Shown here piece after piece: positions 17,077 through 23,747 of a stretch of DNA of 31,369 nt. Source of the stretch: an uncultured Arsenicibacter sp. (GTDB lineage: Bacteria; Bacteroidota; Bacteroidia; Cytophagales; Spirosomataceae); NCBI RefSeq assembly GCF_945952095.1, contig NZ_CAMFHL010000064.1, positions 1-31,369 on the forward strand, given 5' to 3'. The notes under the pieces were generated by a model. The model was not told where the DNA came from. It worked only from the letters and a program-made list of their open reading frames with translations, and did not search any database. Every line of letters begins with the position of its first letter. Position 1 is the stretch's first letter. Both the position numbers and the translations under genes were made by a program.

Positions 17077-18845
17077 CAGTTTTCCTTGATGTATAACAAA
17101 AGTGCAACGGCTTTACCGGCTGATTCATGGACTAGTATGGTATGTAATTGTCCGGCTTTGAGGGTTTGTATGTCTTGTGGCTTAATAAGGGCGTTGTTTA
17201 GAAAAACCAGCGTCTGAGAAAATTCCGGTTGCAGCGTTAAGGTACTGTCAGTATTGACCAGTAAGCCGGTCCGGTTAGGGATATTTTTATTGGACAGGTA
17301 TTCAACGGGTTTCGTCAGAATGGTTAGGCCTGTGTTTTCAAACATACGCTTACCATCTTCGATGAGGTAGCTGAACTTGTTTTTTTGCAGAAAGGCTGCT
17401 GCTTCGGCTTCATCTTTACGGGCCAGTTCATAGAGTTTATCCGGCACGTCAGTATCCGTATTGGGCTTAGCAAGATCGGTCAGCGCCTGTACGGTGAAGG
17501 CTCCGTTCTGATCGCCCGTGCCGATACTCATAATCCAGCAATGAATCGGCTTATGGTTGAGGCCCTGTTCATTATCAACGGTACCTGAAACACCTTCAGC
17601 CGTAACTATTCTGGCCTGGAGCTGGCTGATATACGTGTATAGCTGATCAAATTTCAGGTCCCGGATTTCAAGTTTCAGGCCAAGTTTTGCCAGTTCGGCC
17701 CGGGCCATAGTCAGGTCTTCAAAAGAGTTTTTCGGGGTCACCAGCCAATGAATCTGGCCTTTGCTCTGGTAGATGTACTTGAAGGCAGCAGTTTGCGTGG
17801 TGCCTTTCTTCATATCTGGTCGCTTCGGTGTTTCCGGCCTGGAAGGATGAGCAGCAATAGCTTTAGTTTCCGGAACGGCAGGAGTTATGAGTGGCAGGGT
17901 ACGGGCAATGGCCTCTGCTTTCGGTTTCACAAAAGCAGACATAACCATCAGGGTTGTTCCCATAAGCAGTAAATAATTGAAGGTCTGATACCAGCGGGAG
18001 TGTGGTTTGTTAATCATGGTGATTCGCTTTTTCAGGTCTGATTTGCTGAAATGGTTAGTGATGGTTTGTGCCGGATCGACACCCAGCGTAGCCTTTACCA
18101 GATGAAACTGGTAGGCGCGGGCATCGACACCTTCGGCCAGTACGGTCCGGTCGGCAAGGTATTCGAGGGTTTGGTGGACGAGCTTTTTAAAGAGCCAGAT
18201 GGCCGGATTAAACCAGAAGAGAATGCATAATACCTCGGCAACCAGCGTATCGACGCTATGCCACTGCCGGACATGCACCCGCTCGTGGCGCAGAATATGC
18301 TCCTGCTCAAACGGCGAATGATGGGCCGGATTGATAACAACCCATTTGAAAAACGAAAAGGGCGAGGTGGTCTGCGGGGAAATAACCAGTGTGAAATCCT
18401 CGTAAGCTTCATGCGCAGACCGGTCGATCAGGCGCCGGAGCGACCGGAGCTGGAATGCCAGCCGCACCAGCAGTACGATGGTTACGATGGCGTACAGGGA
18501 TAAAACGGCAGTGCCCCACGGAAAGGCCTGCGGTGTGTCGTTGTGCAGGCGCACGCGGTAACTTTTCCGGTCAGGATAGGTAATAACTACCGGAGCCTCC
18601 GGTTGCGACGCGGGGAGCAACTGCGGCCGGAGGGCAGCCGTAGTTTTCCGGATCACGTTCCGGACCGGAGCAGGCCTCACGTCCGGCAGGTCGGCCAGCG
18701 GCAGTAAAAGGGCTGCTCCCAAACCCGCCCATAGCAACAGACGGTTGGTCTGAAAAAAGGTCAGGTTCCGGAGCAGCACGTAATAGCCCAGACTAAACGT
18801 AATCAGCAATACACTGATTTGCAGGAGGTAGGCTAGGGGATTCAT
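17076..18845 (-). CDS. BlaR1-like M56 family sensor metallopeptidase
   Basis: The 589-residue integral membrane protein has helices at about 5-25, 35-50 and 112-132. The cytoplasmic zinc protease loop carries H187-E188-R-V-H191 with a downstream E228-Y-L-A-D232 as the third ligand region, followed by a helix around residue 206-220. After the conserved SDLKKRITMINK (269-280) a fourth helix (about 288-305) leads to an extracytoplasmic sensor region. Its end, FLNNALIKPQDIQTLKAGQL, resembles the NG-containing terminal motif of Bacteroidota M56 proteins. It lacks a penicillin-binding transpeptidase domain, so the signal is probably not simply a beta-lactam. It follows blaI by 9 bases and presumably inactivates that repressor on sensing its ligand. 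Confidence 0.92.
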   Translation of the reverse strand: MNPLAYLLQISVLLITFSLGYYVLLRNLTFFQTNRLLLWAGLGAALLLPLADLPDVRPAPVRNVIRKTTAALRPQLLPASQPEAPVVITYPDRKSYRVRLHNDTPQAFPWGTAVLSLYAIVTIVLLVRLAFQLRSLRRLIDRSAHEAYEDFTLVISPQTTSPFSFFKWVVINPAHHSPFEQEHILRHERVHVRQWHSVDTLVAEVLCILFWFNPAIWLFKKLVHQTLEYLADRTVLAEGVDARAYQFHLVKATLGVDPAQTITNHFSKSDLKKRITMINKPHSRWYQTFNYLLLMGTTLMVMSAFVKPKAEAIARTLPLITPAVPETKAIAAHPSRPETPKRPDMKKGTTQTAAFKYIYQSKGQIHWLVTPKNSFEDLTMARAELAKLGLKLEIRDLKFDQLYTYISQLQARIVTAEGVSGTVDNEQGLNHKPIHCWIMSIGTGDQNGAFTVQALTDLAKPNTDTDVPDKLYELARKDEAEAAAFLQKNKFSYLIEDGKRMFENTGLTILTKPVEYLSNKNIPNRTGLLVNTDSTLTLQPEFSQTLVFLNNALIKPQDIQTLKAGQLHTILVHESAGKAVALLLYIKEN

Positions 18846-18854
18846 GGCGTGTGA

Positions 18855-19217
18855 TTAGTCTCTTTTTTCGATCATGTTTAAAATTTCGCGGAGCTCATCG
18901 GCGGAAATTTTTTCATTTTGCGCAAAATAGCTGACCAGATTCTTGTAGGAGTTATCGAAATAATCGGTCACTACTTTTTTCAGCACAAAGCGGTTCTGGT
19001 AATCTTCTTTGCTGATAATGGGGTAATACTGATGCGTGTTTCCGTAGGCACGGTGTCCGACATAGCCTTTTTCTTCCAGATTGCGGACAATCGTCGAGAC
19101 CGTGTTGTAATGCAGCGGCGGATCCGTAAAGTAGGGCAGCATGTCTTTCACAAACGTGTGATCGAGCTTCCACAACACCTGCATTACCTCCTCTTCTTTC
19201 GCAGTTAGCTTCTCCAT
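18855..19217 (-). CDS. blaI: BlaI/MecI/CopY family transcriptional repressor
   Basis: The 120-residue winged-helix protein starts MEKLTAKEEEVMQVLWKLD and contains PPLHYNTVSTIVRNLEEKGYV, the recognition helix and wing of BlaI/MecI repressors, with a C-terminal dimerisation helix region (KNLVSYFAQNEKISADELREIL). It is the first gene of a three-gene operon with the M56 sensor (9 bases downstream) and the shortened sensor. In characterised systems the repressor is cleaved or inactivated through the sensor protease, which derepresses the operon. No beta-lactamase or penicillin-binding protein gene is present, so targets beyond its own operon are unknown. The gene symbol indicates family, not proven orthology. 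Confidence 0.92.
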   Translation of the reverse strand: MEKLTAKEEEVMQVLWKLDHTFVKDMLPYFTDPPLHYNTVSTIVRNLEEKGYVGHRAYGNTHQYYPIISKEDYQNRFVLKKVVTDYFDNSYKNLVSYFAQNEKISADELREILNMIEKRD

Positions 19218-19241
19218 AGTTGATTCGGATAATTAATGAGA

Positions 19242-19278
19242 CGAAAATAAAACTATTTCTTTCGTTTGCAAACTATTT
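19242..19278 (-). promoter_or_regulatory. Promoter and probable BlaI operator of the blaI-M56 operon
   Basis: On the minus strand TTTG (19272-19269) is followed after exactly 19 bases by TATTTTCG (19249-19242), a seven-of-eight match to TAnnTTTG; both suit the Bacteroidota -33/-7 promoter. Overlapping it are the 10-bp palindrome GTTTGCAAAC (19264-19273) and two direct copies of AAACTATTT (19250-19258 and 19270-19278) spaced by 20 bases, two helical turns. A repressor bound here would cover the promoter. Autoregulation by BlaI is inferred. Confidence 0.6.
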
Positions 19279-19408
19279 TTGTCGTTTTGTCCGGTGCCTT
19301 TATCGGACGGTATTCGCAGAAAGGCGGAAAAAGCAGCCAGGCTCTTTTCCGCGGTTGTTTTTATCGTGACCAGACAATCAGAAATCAATAAAAAACGTTT
19401 AAAACGGG

Positions 19409-19416
19409 TACCTTTG
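19409..19416 (+). promoter_or_regulatory. -7 promoter element upstream of gldH
   Basis: TACCTTTG is an exact TAnnTTTG match, 51 bases upstream of the preferred gldH ATG. No good TTTG is seen at the -33 position. Promoter use is inferred. Confidence 0.5.
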
Positions 19417-19467
19417 TTTCTTGTTAGTCATCCGTAGAGGTATTTGACTGACACCGTATTACGCTTT

Positions 19468-19956
19468 ATGATCATAAACACGAAAAAAGTATTGGGGGGG
19501 CTGGCGGTTTTGAGCATGCTGTTGACCGGATGTGACCCGAATACCATATACAATGCCTACGAAGATATTGACGACGGCGCCTGGTATGTGAAGAATGAAC
19601 CAACATTTACCTTCACAATCGAGGACGCGTCTATTCCGTACAATATCTATTACAACCTGCGAAACAGTCTGTCATACCCTTACTATAACCTCTATCTGAC
19701 GCGTTACCTGACCGACGACAAGGGGAAACAGATTGAATCGCGGCTGGACGAGTTGCTGTTGATGGATCCTAAAACCGGTGAGCCCCGAGGCGAAGGTCTT
19801 GGCGATCTGTTTGATCATAAAGTGCTTATTAAGAGTAATTACCGGTTTCCGAAACCGGGAGCCTACACCATCCGGATCAGGCAATACATGCGGCAGGATC
19901 CGCTGCCTGAGGTGCTGAGTGTAGGTATTGCCGTTGAGAAAGCGATTCCGCAATAG
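19468..19956 (+). CDS. gldH: Gliding motility lipoprotein GldH
   Basis: The 162-residue protein has a lipoprotein signal peptide ending LLTGC (Cys22 as the lipidated residue). The mature part carries GldH features: DDGAWYVKNEPTFTFTIED, then YNIYYNLRNSLSYPYYNLYL. GldH is required for gliding motility in Flavobacterium, is linked to the type IX secretion/gliding apparatus, and is anchored in an inner or outer membrane facing the periplasm. The frame is open from a TTG at 19444, but ATG 19468 gives the standard lipoprotein signal. A run of seven G lies in the signal-peptide codons at 19494-19500. Other gld genes are not adjacent. The next gene begins 52 bases downstream. Confidence 0.9.
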   Translation: MIINTKKVLGGLAVLSMLLTGCDPNTIYNAYEDIDDGAWYVKNEPTFTFTIEDASIPYNIYYNLRNSLSYPYYNLYLTRYLTDDKGKQIESRLDELLLMDPKTGEPRGEGLGDLFDHKVLIKSNYRFPKPGAYTIRIRQYMRQDPLPEVLSVGIAVEKAIPQ

Positions 19957-20008
19957 AGACGAAGCCGTGTCTGAGGCTTCCGGGGTCAGTATCTGTTATG
20001 AGAAGCGT

Positions 20009-20638
20009 ATGAAAAAGACATTACCTTTGTTTCCGTTGAATCTGATTGCCTACCCCGGCGAAGATCTGAACCTGCACATCTTTGAGCCCCGTTACCGGCA
20101 GCTGGTCGATGAATGTCTGGAAGAAGAAAAGACGTTCGGTATTCCGGCCTTTATCGGCAATAAAATGCCGGGTTGCGGCACGGAAATGCACATTACATCG
20201 CTGGCCAAACGGTACGATGACGGCCGGATGGATATCAAAACCAAAGGTGTCGGCGTTTTCAGGCTGCTTGATTTTGTGAACCCATGCCCGGGCAAGCTGT
20301 ATGCCGGCGGTGATGTGGAAATGATACCAATGGGCAATACCGTCGGTGAGCATGTACAGGAACTGCTGGGTTATCTCCGGCGGCTGTACCAGCTCCTGCA
20401 GACTGCCGTCGACTTTGATCCGGATCAGCCGGATTTCTCCTTCCGCATTGCGCATAAAATCGGCTGTTCGCTGGAACAGGAATACGAACTGCTCACCATT
20501 GCCGATGAAAGTGACCGCCAGTTGTTTCTGATCGAGCACCTGAAACGGGTAACGCCGGTTATTGCTGACATGGAAGAAACCAAGCAGCGTATCCGGATGA
20601 ACGGCCACTTTAAAAACTTTGATCCGCTGGATTTCTAG
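20009..20638 (+). CDS. LON peptidase substrate-binding domain protein
   Basis: The 209-residue protein begins MKKTLPLFPLNLIAYPGEDL and continues LHIFEPRYRQLVDECL, the hallmark of the LON N-terminal substrate-binding domain. It has neither the AAA+ ATPase nor the Ser-Lys protease domain, so it is a stand-alone member, common in bacteria and of unknown function. The frame extends upstream to 19928, overlapping gldH, but ATG 20009 places the conserved LPLFPLN at the N-terminus as in relatives. It is probably co-transcribed with gldH. Transcription meets the AI-2E gene head-on at the hairpin at 20662. Confidence 0.9.
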   Translation: MKKTLPLFPLNLIAYPGEDLNLHIFEPRYRQLVDECLEEEKTFGIPAFIGNKMPGCGTEMHITSLAKRYDDGRMDIKTKGVGVFRLLDFVNPCPGKLYAGGDVEMIPMGNTVGEHVQELLGYLRRLYQLLQTAVDFDPDQPDFSFRIAHKIGCSLEQEYELLTIADESDRQLFLIEHLKRVTPVIADMEETKQRIRMNGHFKNFDPLDF

Positions 20639-20661
20639 CCGGTTGCAGCGCCCGGTAAAAC

Positions 20662-20696
20662 ACAGATGCCACGCTTTTATCAGGCGTGGCATCTGT
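20662..20696 (-). terminator. Terminator hairpin between convergent genes
   Basis: A perfect 13-bp stem (ACAGATGCCACGC / GCGTGGCATCTGT) with a 9-base loop lies between the stops at 20638 and 20707. On the minus strand it is followed by GTTTT, so it best serves the AI-2E transporter gene; on the plus strand the T tract is weak. Confidence 0.75.
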
Positions 20697-20706
20697 CGTT
20701 ACGGAC

Positions 20707-21858
20707 TTAGTCTTTTTCGTCGACTTTGCCGATGTTGCGGACCCGTTTGGGCAGCTGCTCGGCCAGTTCTTCGATGTTTTTGATCGGTGGCCTTGGCTTT
20801 TCGGCCTCGCCGAGCAGGAAGCCGTAGGGCTTCAGCGGCTCAATTGAATCGAAGATTACCTTGATGATCGCCGTCATCGGCAGGGCCAGAATCAGCCCGG
20901 TGAGGCCCCAGAGTTGCCCCCACAAGATCAGGACGATGATGGCGGCCAGCGGGTTAATACTCACTTTTGACCCGACGATGTAAGGGGTAATGAAGTTACC
21001 CTCAAGTACCTGTACAAACAGAAAGACGCCGATGACACCCAGAGCAACCAGGGGATTGTCGTTGGTGACAAGCGTGAACAGGGCGGGCAGCACCGAACCG
21101 ATGGCAATGCCAAAGTACGGAATCAGGATCAGCACGGCTCCGAAAAAACCGAAGAATACGGCATAATCAACGCCCAGAATCAGCAGCCCGACCGTGTTTA
21201 ACGTACCGACAATCATGATGACCAGCACCAGCCCGGCCATATAATCTTTTACAACGGTATAAATCCGGTGAAAGACCGTGTCTATTTTTGCACGGCGCGT
21301 ATGCCCGAATACTTTATAGAAGAACGACCGGAAGAAGTCGCGGTACAGCAGGAAAAAAAAGATGTACAGCGGCATCAGCGAGATCGTCGACAGGGTATTA
21401 GTGGTTGCCAGCAGGGTTGAGGTGACGATGGCACCGGCCTGCTCCATGGAGTTGTTCAGGTACTTCCGGACTTCGGATACCTGCCGCTGCCGGTCAATAT
21501 TGAAGTTTTTAGTGGCATAGGTCTGGAGCTTGTTCAGCAGGTCGTTGCCGCGTTGCATGATTTTGGGGGCTTCCTGCGCAAACTCGCCGATCTGGCCATA
21601 TACCAGCGAAATCAGGCCGTAGACTACAGACAGTGCCAGTACGAGGCAGATAATGATGGCTACCACCCGCGGTACGCCCATGCGTTCGAGCCGGATGCAG
21701 AGCGGAAAGAGCAGGACAGACAATAAAATCGAGAAAACCAGCGGAACAATAACATCCTGGAGCATGTAGAGCCCATACACAATGATGACAATTGAGATGA
21801 GCACAAATGCCAGTTTAGCATAAAAGGGAAGCTGCACTTCCGGTGAACGAGAATCCAT
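20707..21858 (-). CDS. AI-2E family transporter (PerM-like membrane protein)
   Basis: The 383-residue protein shows the AI-2E/PerM layout: two N-terminal helices (about 12-50), a third near 60-85, an amphipathic extracytoplasmic region with EFAQEAPKIMQRGNDLLNKL, and a C-terminal group of helices containing LILIPYFGIAIGSVLPAL and EGNFITPYIVGSKVSINPLAAI, strongly conserved in the family. The C-terminal tail is charged and cytoplasmic. Characterised members export autoinducer-2 or act in Na+/H+ exchange, and most have no known substrate. Its start lies 22 bases from the divergent lipoprotein gene, so its promoter must overlap that gene's 5' end; TATACTTG on the minus strand just upstream resembles a -7 element. 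Confidence 0.92.
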   Translation of the reverse strand: MDSRSPEVQLPFYAKLAFVLISIVIIVYGLYMLQDVIVPLVFSILLSVLLFPLCIRLERMGVPRVVAIIICLVLALSVVYGLISLVYGQIGEFAQEAPKIMQRGNDLLNKLQTYATKNFNIDRQRQVSEVRKYLNNSMEQAGAIVTSTLLATTNTLSTISLMPLYIFFFLLYRDFFRSFFYKVFGHTRRAKIDTVFHRIYTVVKDYMAGLVLVIMIVGTLNTVGLLILGVDYAVFFGFFGAVLILIPYFGIAIGSVLPALFTLVTNDNPLVALGVIGVFLFVQVLEGNFITPYIVGSKVSINPLAAIIVLILWGQLWGLTGLILALPMTAIIKVIFDSIEPLKPYGFLLGEAEKPRPPIKNIEELAEQLPKRVRNIGKVDEKD

Positions 21859-21880
21859 GTTACAAGTATAGCGCTTTCGT

Positions 21881-22750
21881 ATGCACTCCTTTTTGATTTT
21901 TTTATTTACGATGAAAGTGGCGCTTTGTTCCTGTAAAACGGAAGCGAAACGGAGCGGCCTGACGCGGCAGCGGTCTTTCTACAAAGTAAGCCGTATCGGA
22001 CACCTAACAAACCCCGTGAACGAATGTTCAGGAATTGTATACAGAGGGATTGATCCGGCAACGGGACTGCGTCTGTTCTGGACCCATAATGACAGCGGCG
22101 GGCGGTCGGTATTATACGGCGTGACCGAAAAAGGCCGGCTGGTCGACTCGCTGGTGGTGGCGGGCGCTGTGAACACCGATTGGGAAGACATTGCCGCTAA
22201 GGACTCGACGGCTCTGTTTATCGGTGACATCGGCAACAATGCCGGTTCACGGGAGTCGCTGACCATTTACCGGCAACCGCTTACCAGCCCCGCGTTACCT
22301 GAGCGCATCACGTTTCGCTATGCAGATGCTGCGAAGCCCGCGGATCCGCAGCGGCATAACCGCGACAGTGAGGCGCTGATCCAGCTGAACGGTCAGCTGT
22401 ATGTGTTTTCGAAAAACCGGTCGGGACATTTTGTGCGTATGTATCGCATGCCTGCCAAAGCCGGATCCTACACGGTTACGGCGCAGGATTCCGTATACCT
22501 GAAAAGCATGGTGACCGGCGGGGCGGTGAGCCCTGACGGCAGGCAATTTGCCCTGGTGAGTTACGGAAAGGTATTCCTGTTTGCCATTGCGCCGGACGGC
22601 CTTACCTTCAAACAGCCGATTGCCTGCCTGCGGATTCCGAGGGGGCAGACGGAGGCTATTTGCTATGTTTCCCCAACGGAACTGGTGATGGCTAACGAAA
22701 AGGGAAAGCTGTTCCTGATTCGCCCTGAACGGTCAGCAAAGAGCTTATAA
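21881..22750 (+). CDS. Beta-propeller-like lipoprotein of unknown function
   Basis: The 289-residue product starts with a short hydrophobic segment ending LCSC, so Cys18 is a possible lipidation site, although the signal lacks the usual basic N-terminus. The body has repeated beta-rich segments with conserved ECSGIVYRG, LFWTHNDSGG, DWEDIA and IGDIGNNAGSRESLTIYR, as seen in an uncharacterised group of secreted Bacteroidota proteins with a propeller-like fold. There is no catalytic motif that I recognise. An in-frame TAG at 21869 limits the start to 21881 or the ATG at 21911. It is divergent from the AI-2E gene with a 22-bp gap. Confidence 0.7.
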   Translation: MHSFLIFLFTMKVALCSCKTEAKRSGLTRQRSFYKVSRIGHLTNPVNECSGIVYRGIDPATGLRLFWTHNDSGGRSVLYGVTEKGRLVDSLVVAGAVNTDWEDIAAKDSTALFIGDIGNNAGSRESLTIYRQPLTSPALPERITFRYADAAKPADPQRHNRDSEALIQLNGQLYVFSKNRSGHFVRMYRMPAKAGSYTVTAQDSVYLKSMVTGGAVSPDGRQFALVSYGKVFLFAIAPDGLTFKQPIACLRIPRGQTEAICYVSPTELVMANEKGKLFLIRPERSAKSL

Positions 22751-22875
22751 ACCCGCTGCGATTCAGTGGTTTATAGATCGTCTGGTCGTTAAATAATTGT
22801 TAAGAATCGCTTCCTGATTCGTAACATACGCGGGAAGGCATGTAAATTCGGGTCACTACAAAAGCAAACTGCTCC

Positions 22876-23586
22876 ATGATGAGTGCAACCAAGGCTTCCC
22901 AACAGCCACATCGCGTACTGGTCGTTGATGACGATACCGATATTGTTGAGTTGCTGGAATACAACCTGACGAAAGAAGGTTATGACGTTCGGACGGCCAA
23001 CGACGGGCGTAAAGCGATCGAAGTGGCGAAAACGTATTTCCCCGAACTCGTTCTGTTAGATATTATGATGCCGCAGATGGATGGCATCGAAGCCGGCCGG
23101 CAAATGCGGGATATTCCGGAAATGCGGCAGGCGTTTATTCTTTACCTGACTGCCCGTTCGGAGGAATACTCGGAAGTGGCAGCGTTCGAAATCGGTGCCG
23201 ACGACTACATTACCAAACCGATTAAGCCGCGTGCGCTCATGAGCCGTATCAATGCGCTCTTCCGCCGTGAAGCCCAGAAAGCAGACCCGGGCGACCGCGT
23301 CGAGATCGCCGGTCTGAGCATCAACCGCAAAAACTACTCGGTAAACCTGCCGGACGGCCGTTCGGTGATTTTGCCGAAAAAGGAATTTGAACTGATTTTC
23401 TTCCTGGCACAACATCCGAACAAGGTGTTCAGCCGTGAAGAACTGCTCCAGAAAATCTGGGGTGCCGACATCTACGTTCTTGAGCGGACGGTCGATGTCC
23501 ACATCCGGAAACTCCGCGAAAAACTCGGCGAAACCTACATCCGGACACTGAAGGGTGTCGGCTATATGTTTACCGACGAAGAGTAG
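22876..23586 (+). CDS. OmpR/PhoB-family response regulator
   Basis: The 236-residue protein has an N-terminal receiver domain (about 12-128) with acidic pocket D18-D19, phospho-acceptor D62 in LLDIMMPQMDG, T92 and K114 in YITKPIK. A C-terminal winged-helix DNA-binding domain (about 140-233) carries KKEFELIFFLAQHPNKVFSREELL, then RTVDVHIRKLREKLG and a wing ending GVGYMF. All key residues are present. No histidine kinase gene is adjacent, so it is an orphan here. It starts with two Met codons; either could be used. A TAAATTCG at 22843-22850, near-consensus to the -7 element, lies 26 bases upstream. A strong hairpin terminator follows. Confidence 0.94.
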   Translation: MMSATKASQQPHRVLVVDDDTDIVELLEYNLTKEGYDVRTANDGRKAIEVAKTYFPELVLLDIMMPQMDGIEAGRQMRDIPEMRQAFILYLTARSEEYSEVAAFEIGADDYITKPIKPRALMSRINALFRREAQKADPGDRVEIAGLSINRKNYSVNLPDGRSVILPKKEFELIFFLAQHPNKVFSREELLQKIWGADIYVLERTVDVHIRKLREKLGETYIRTLKGVGYMFTDEE

Positions 23587-23624
23587 CGCCGCAATATCTT
23601 GTGGCTCAGTGTAAGTGATCAGTT

Positions 23625-23675
23625 AGTGGTGGCACGACCGGCAGACGTTCTGTCTAAGTCGTGCCACCACTTTTT
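23625..23675 (+). terminator. Terminator hairpin with the same arms as 9483-9513
   Basis: Arms AGTGGTGGCACGAC (23625-23638) and GTCGTGCCACCACT (23658-23671) pair perfectly around a 19-base loop that holds a small inner AGAC/GTCT stem, then TTTTT. It ends the response regulator transcript. The arm sequence is identical to that at 9483-9513. Confidence 0.85.
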
Positions 23676-23747
23676 GTTTAAACCTACCTGCAAGGGCGCG
23701 ATGAGACGCAACATAGTGCGTCTGTACAATTGATTGATGGATGGCTA

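Noticed and set aside
19444..19467. TTG start extending gldH by eight codons
   Set aside because: ATG 19468 gives a standard lipoprotein signal peptide; the extension adds non-signal residues in front of it.
20021..20692. 223-codon minus-strand frame opposite the LON-domain gene
   Set aside because: It overlaps the terminator hairpin and is fully antisense to a conserved protein; no domain is recognisable.
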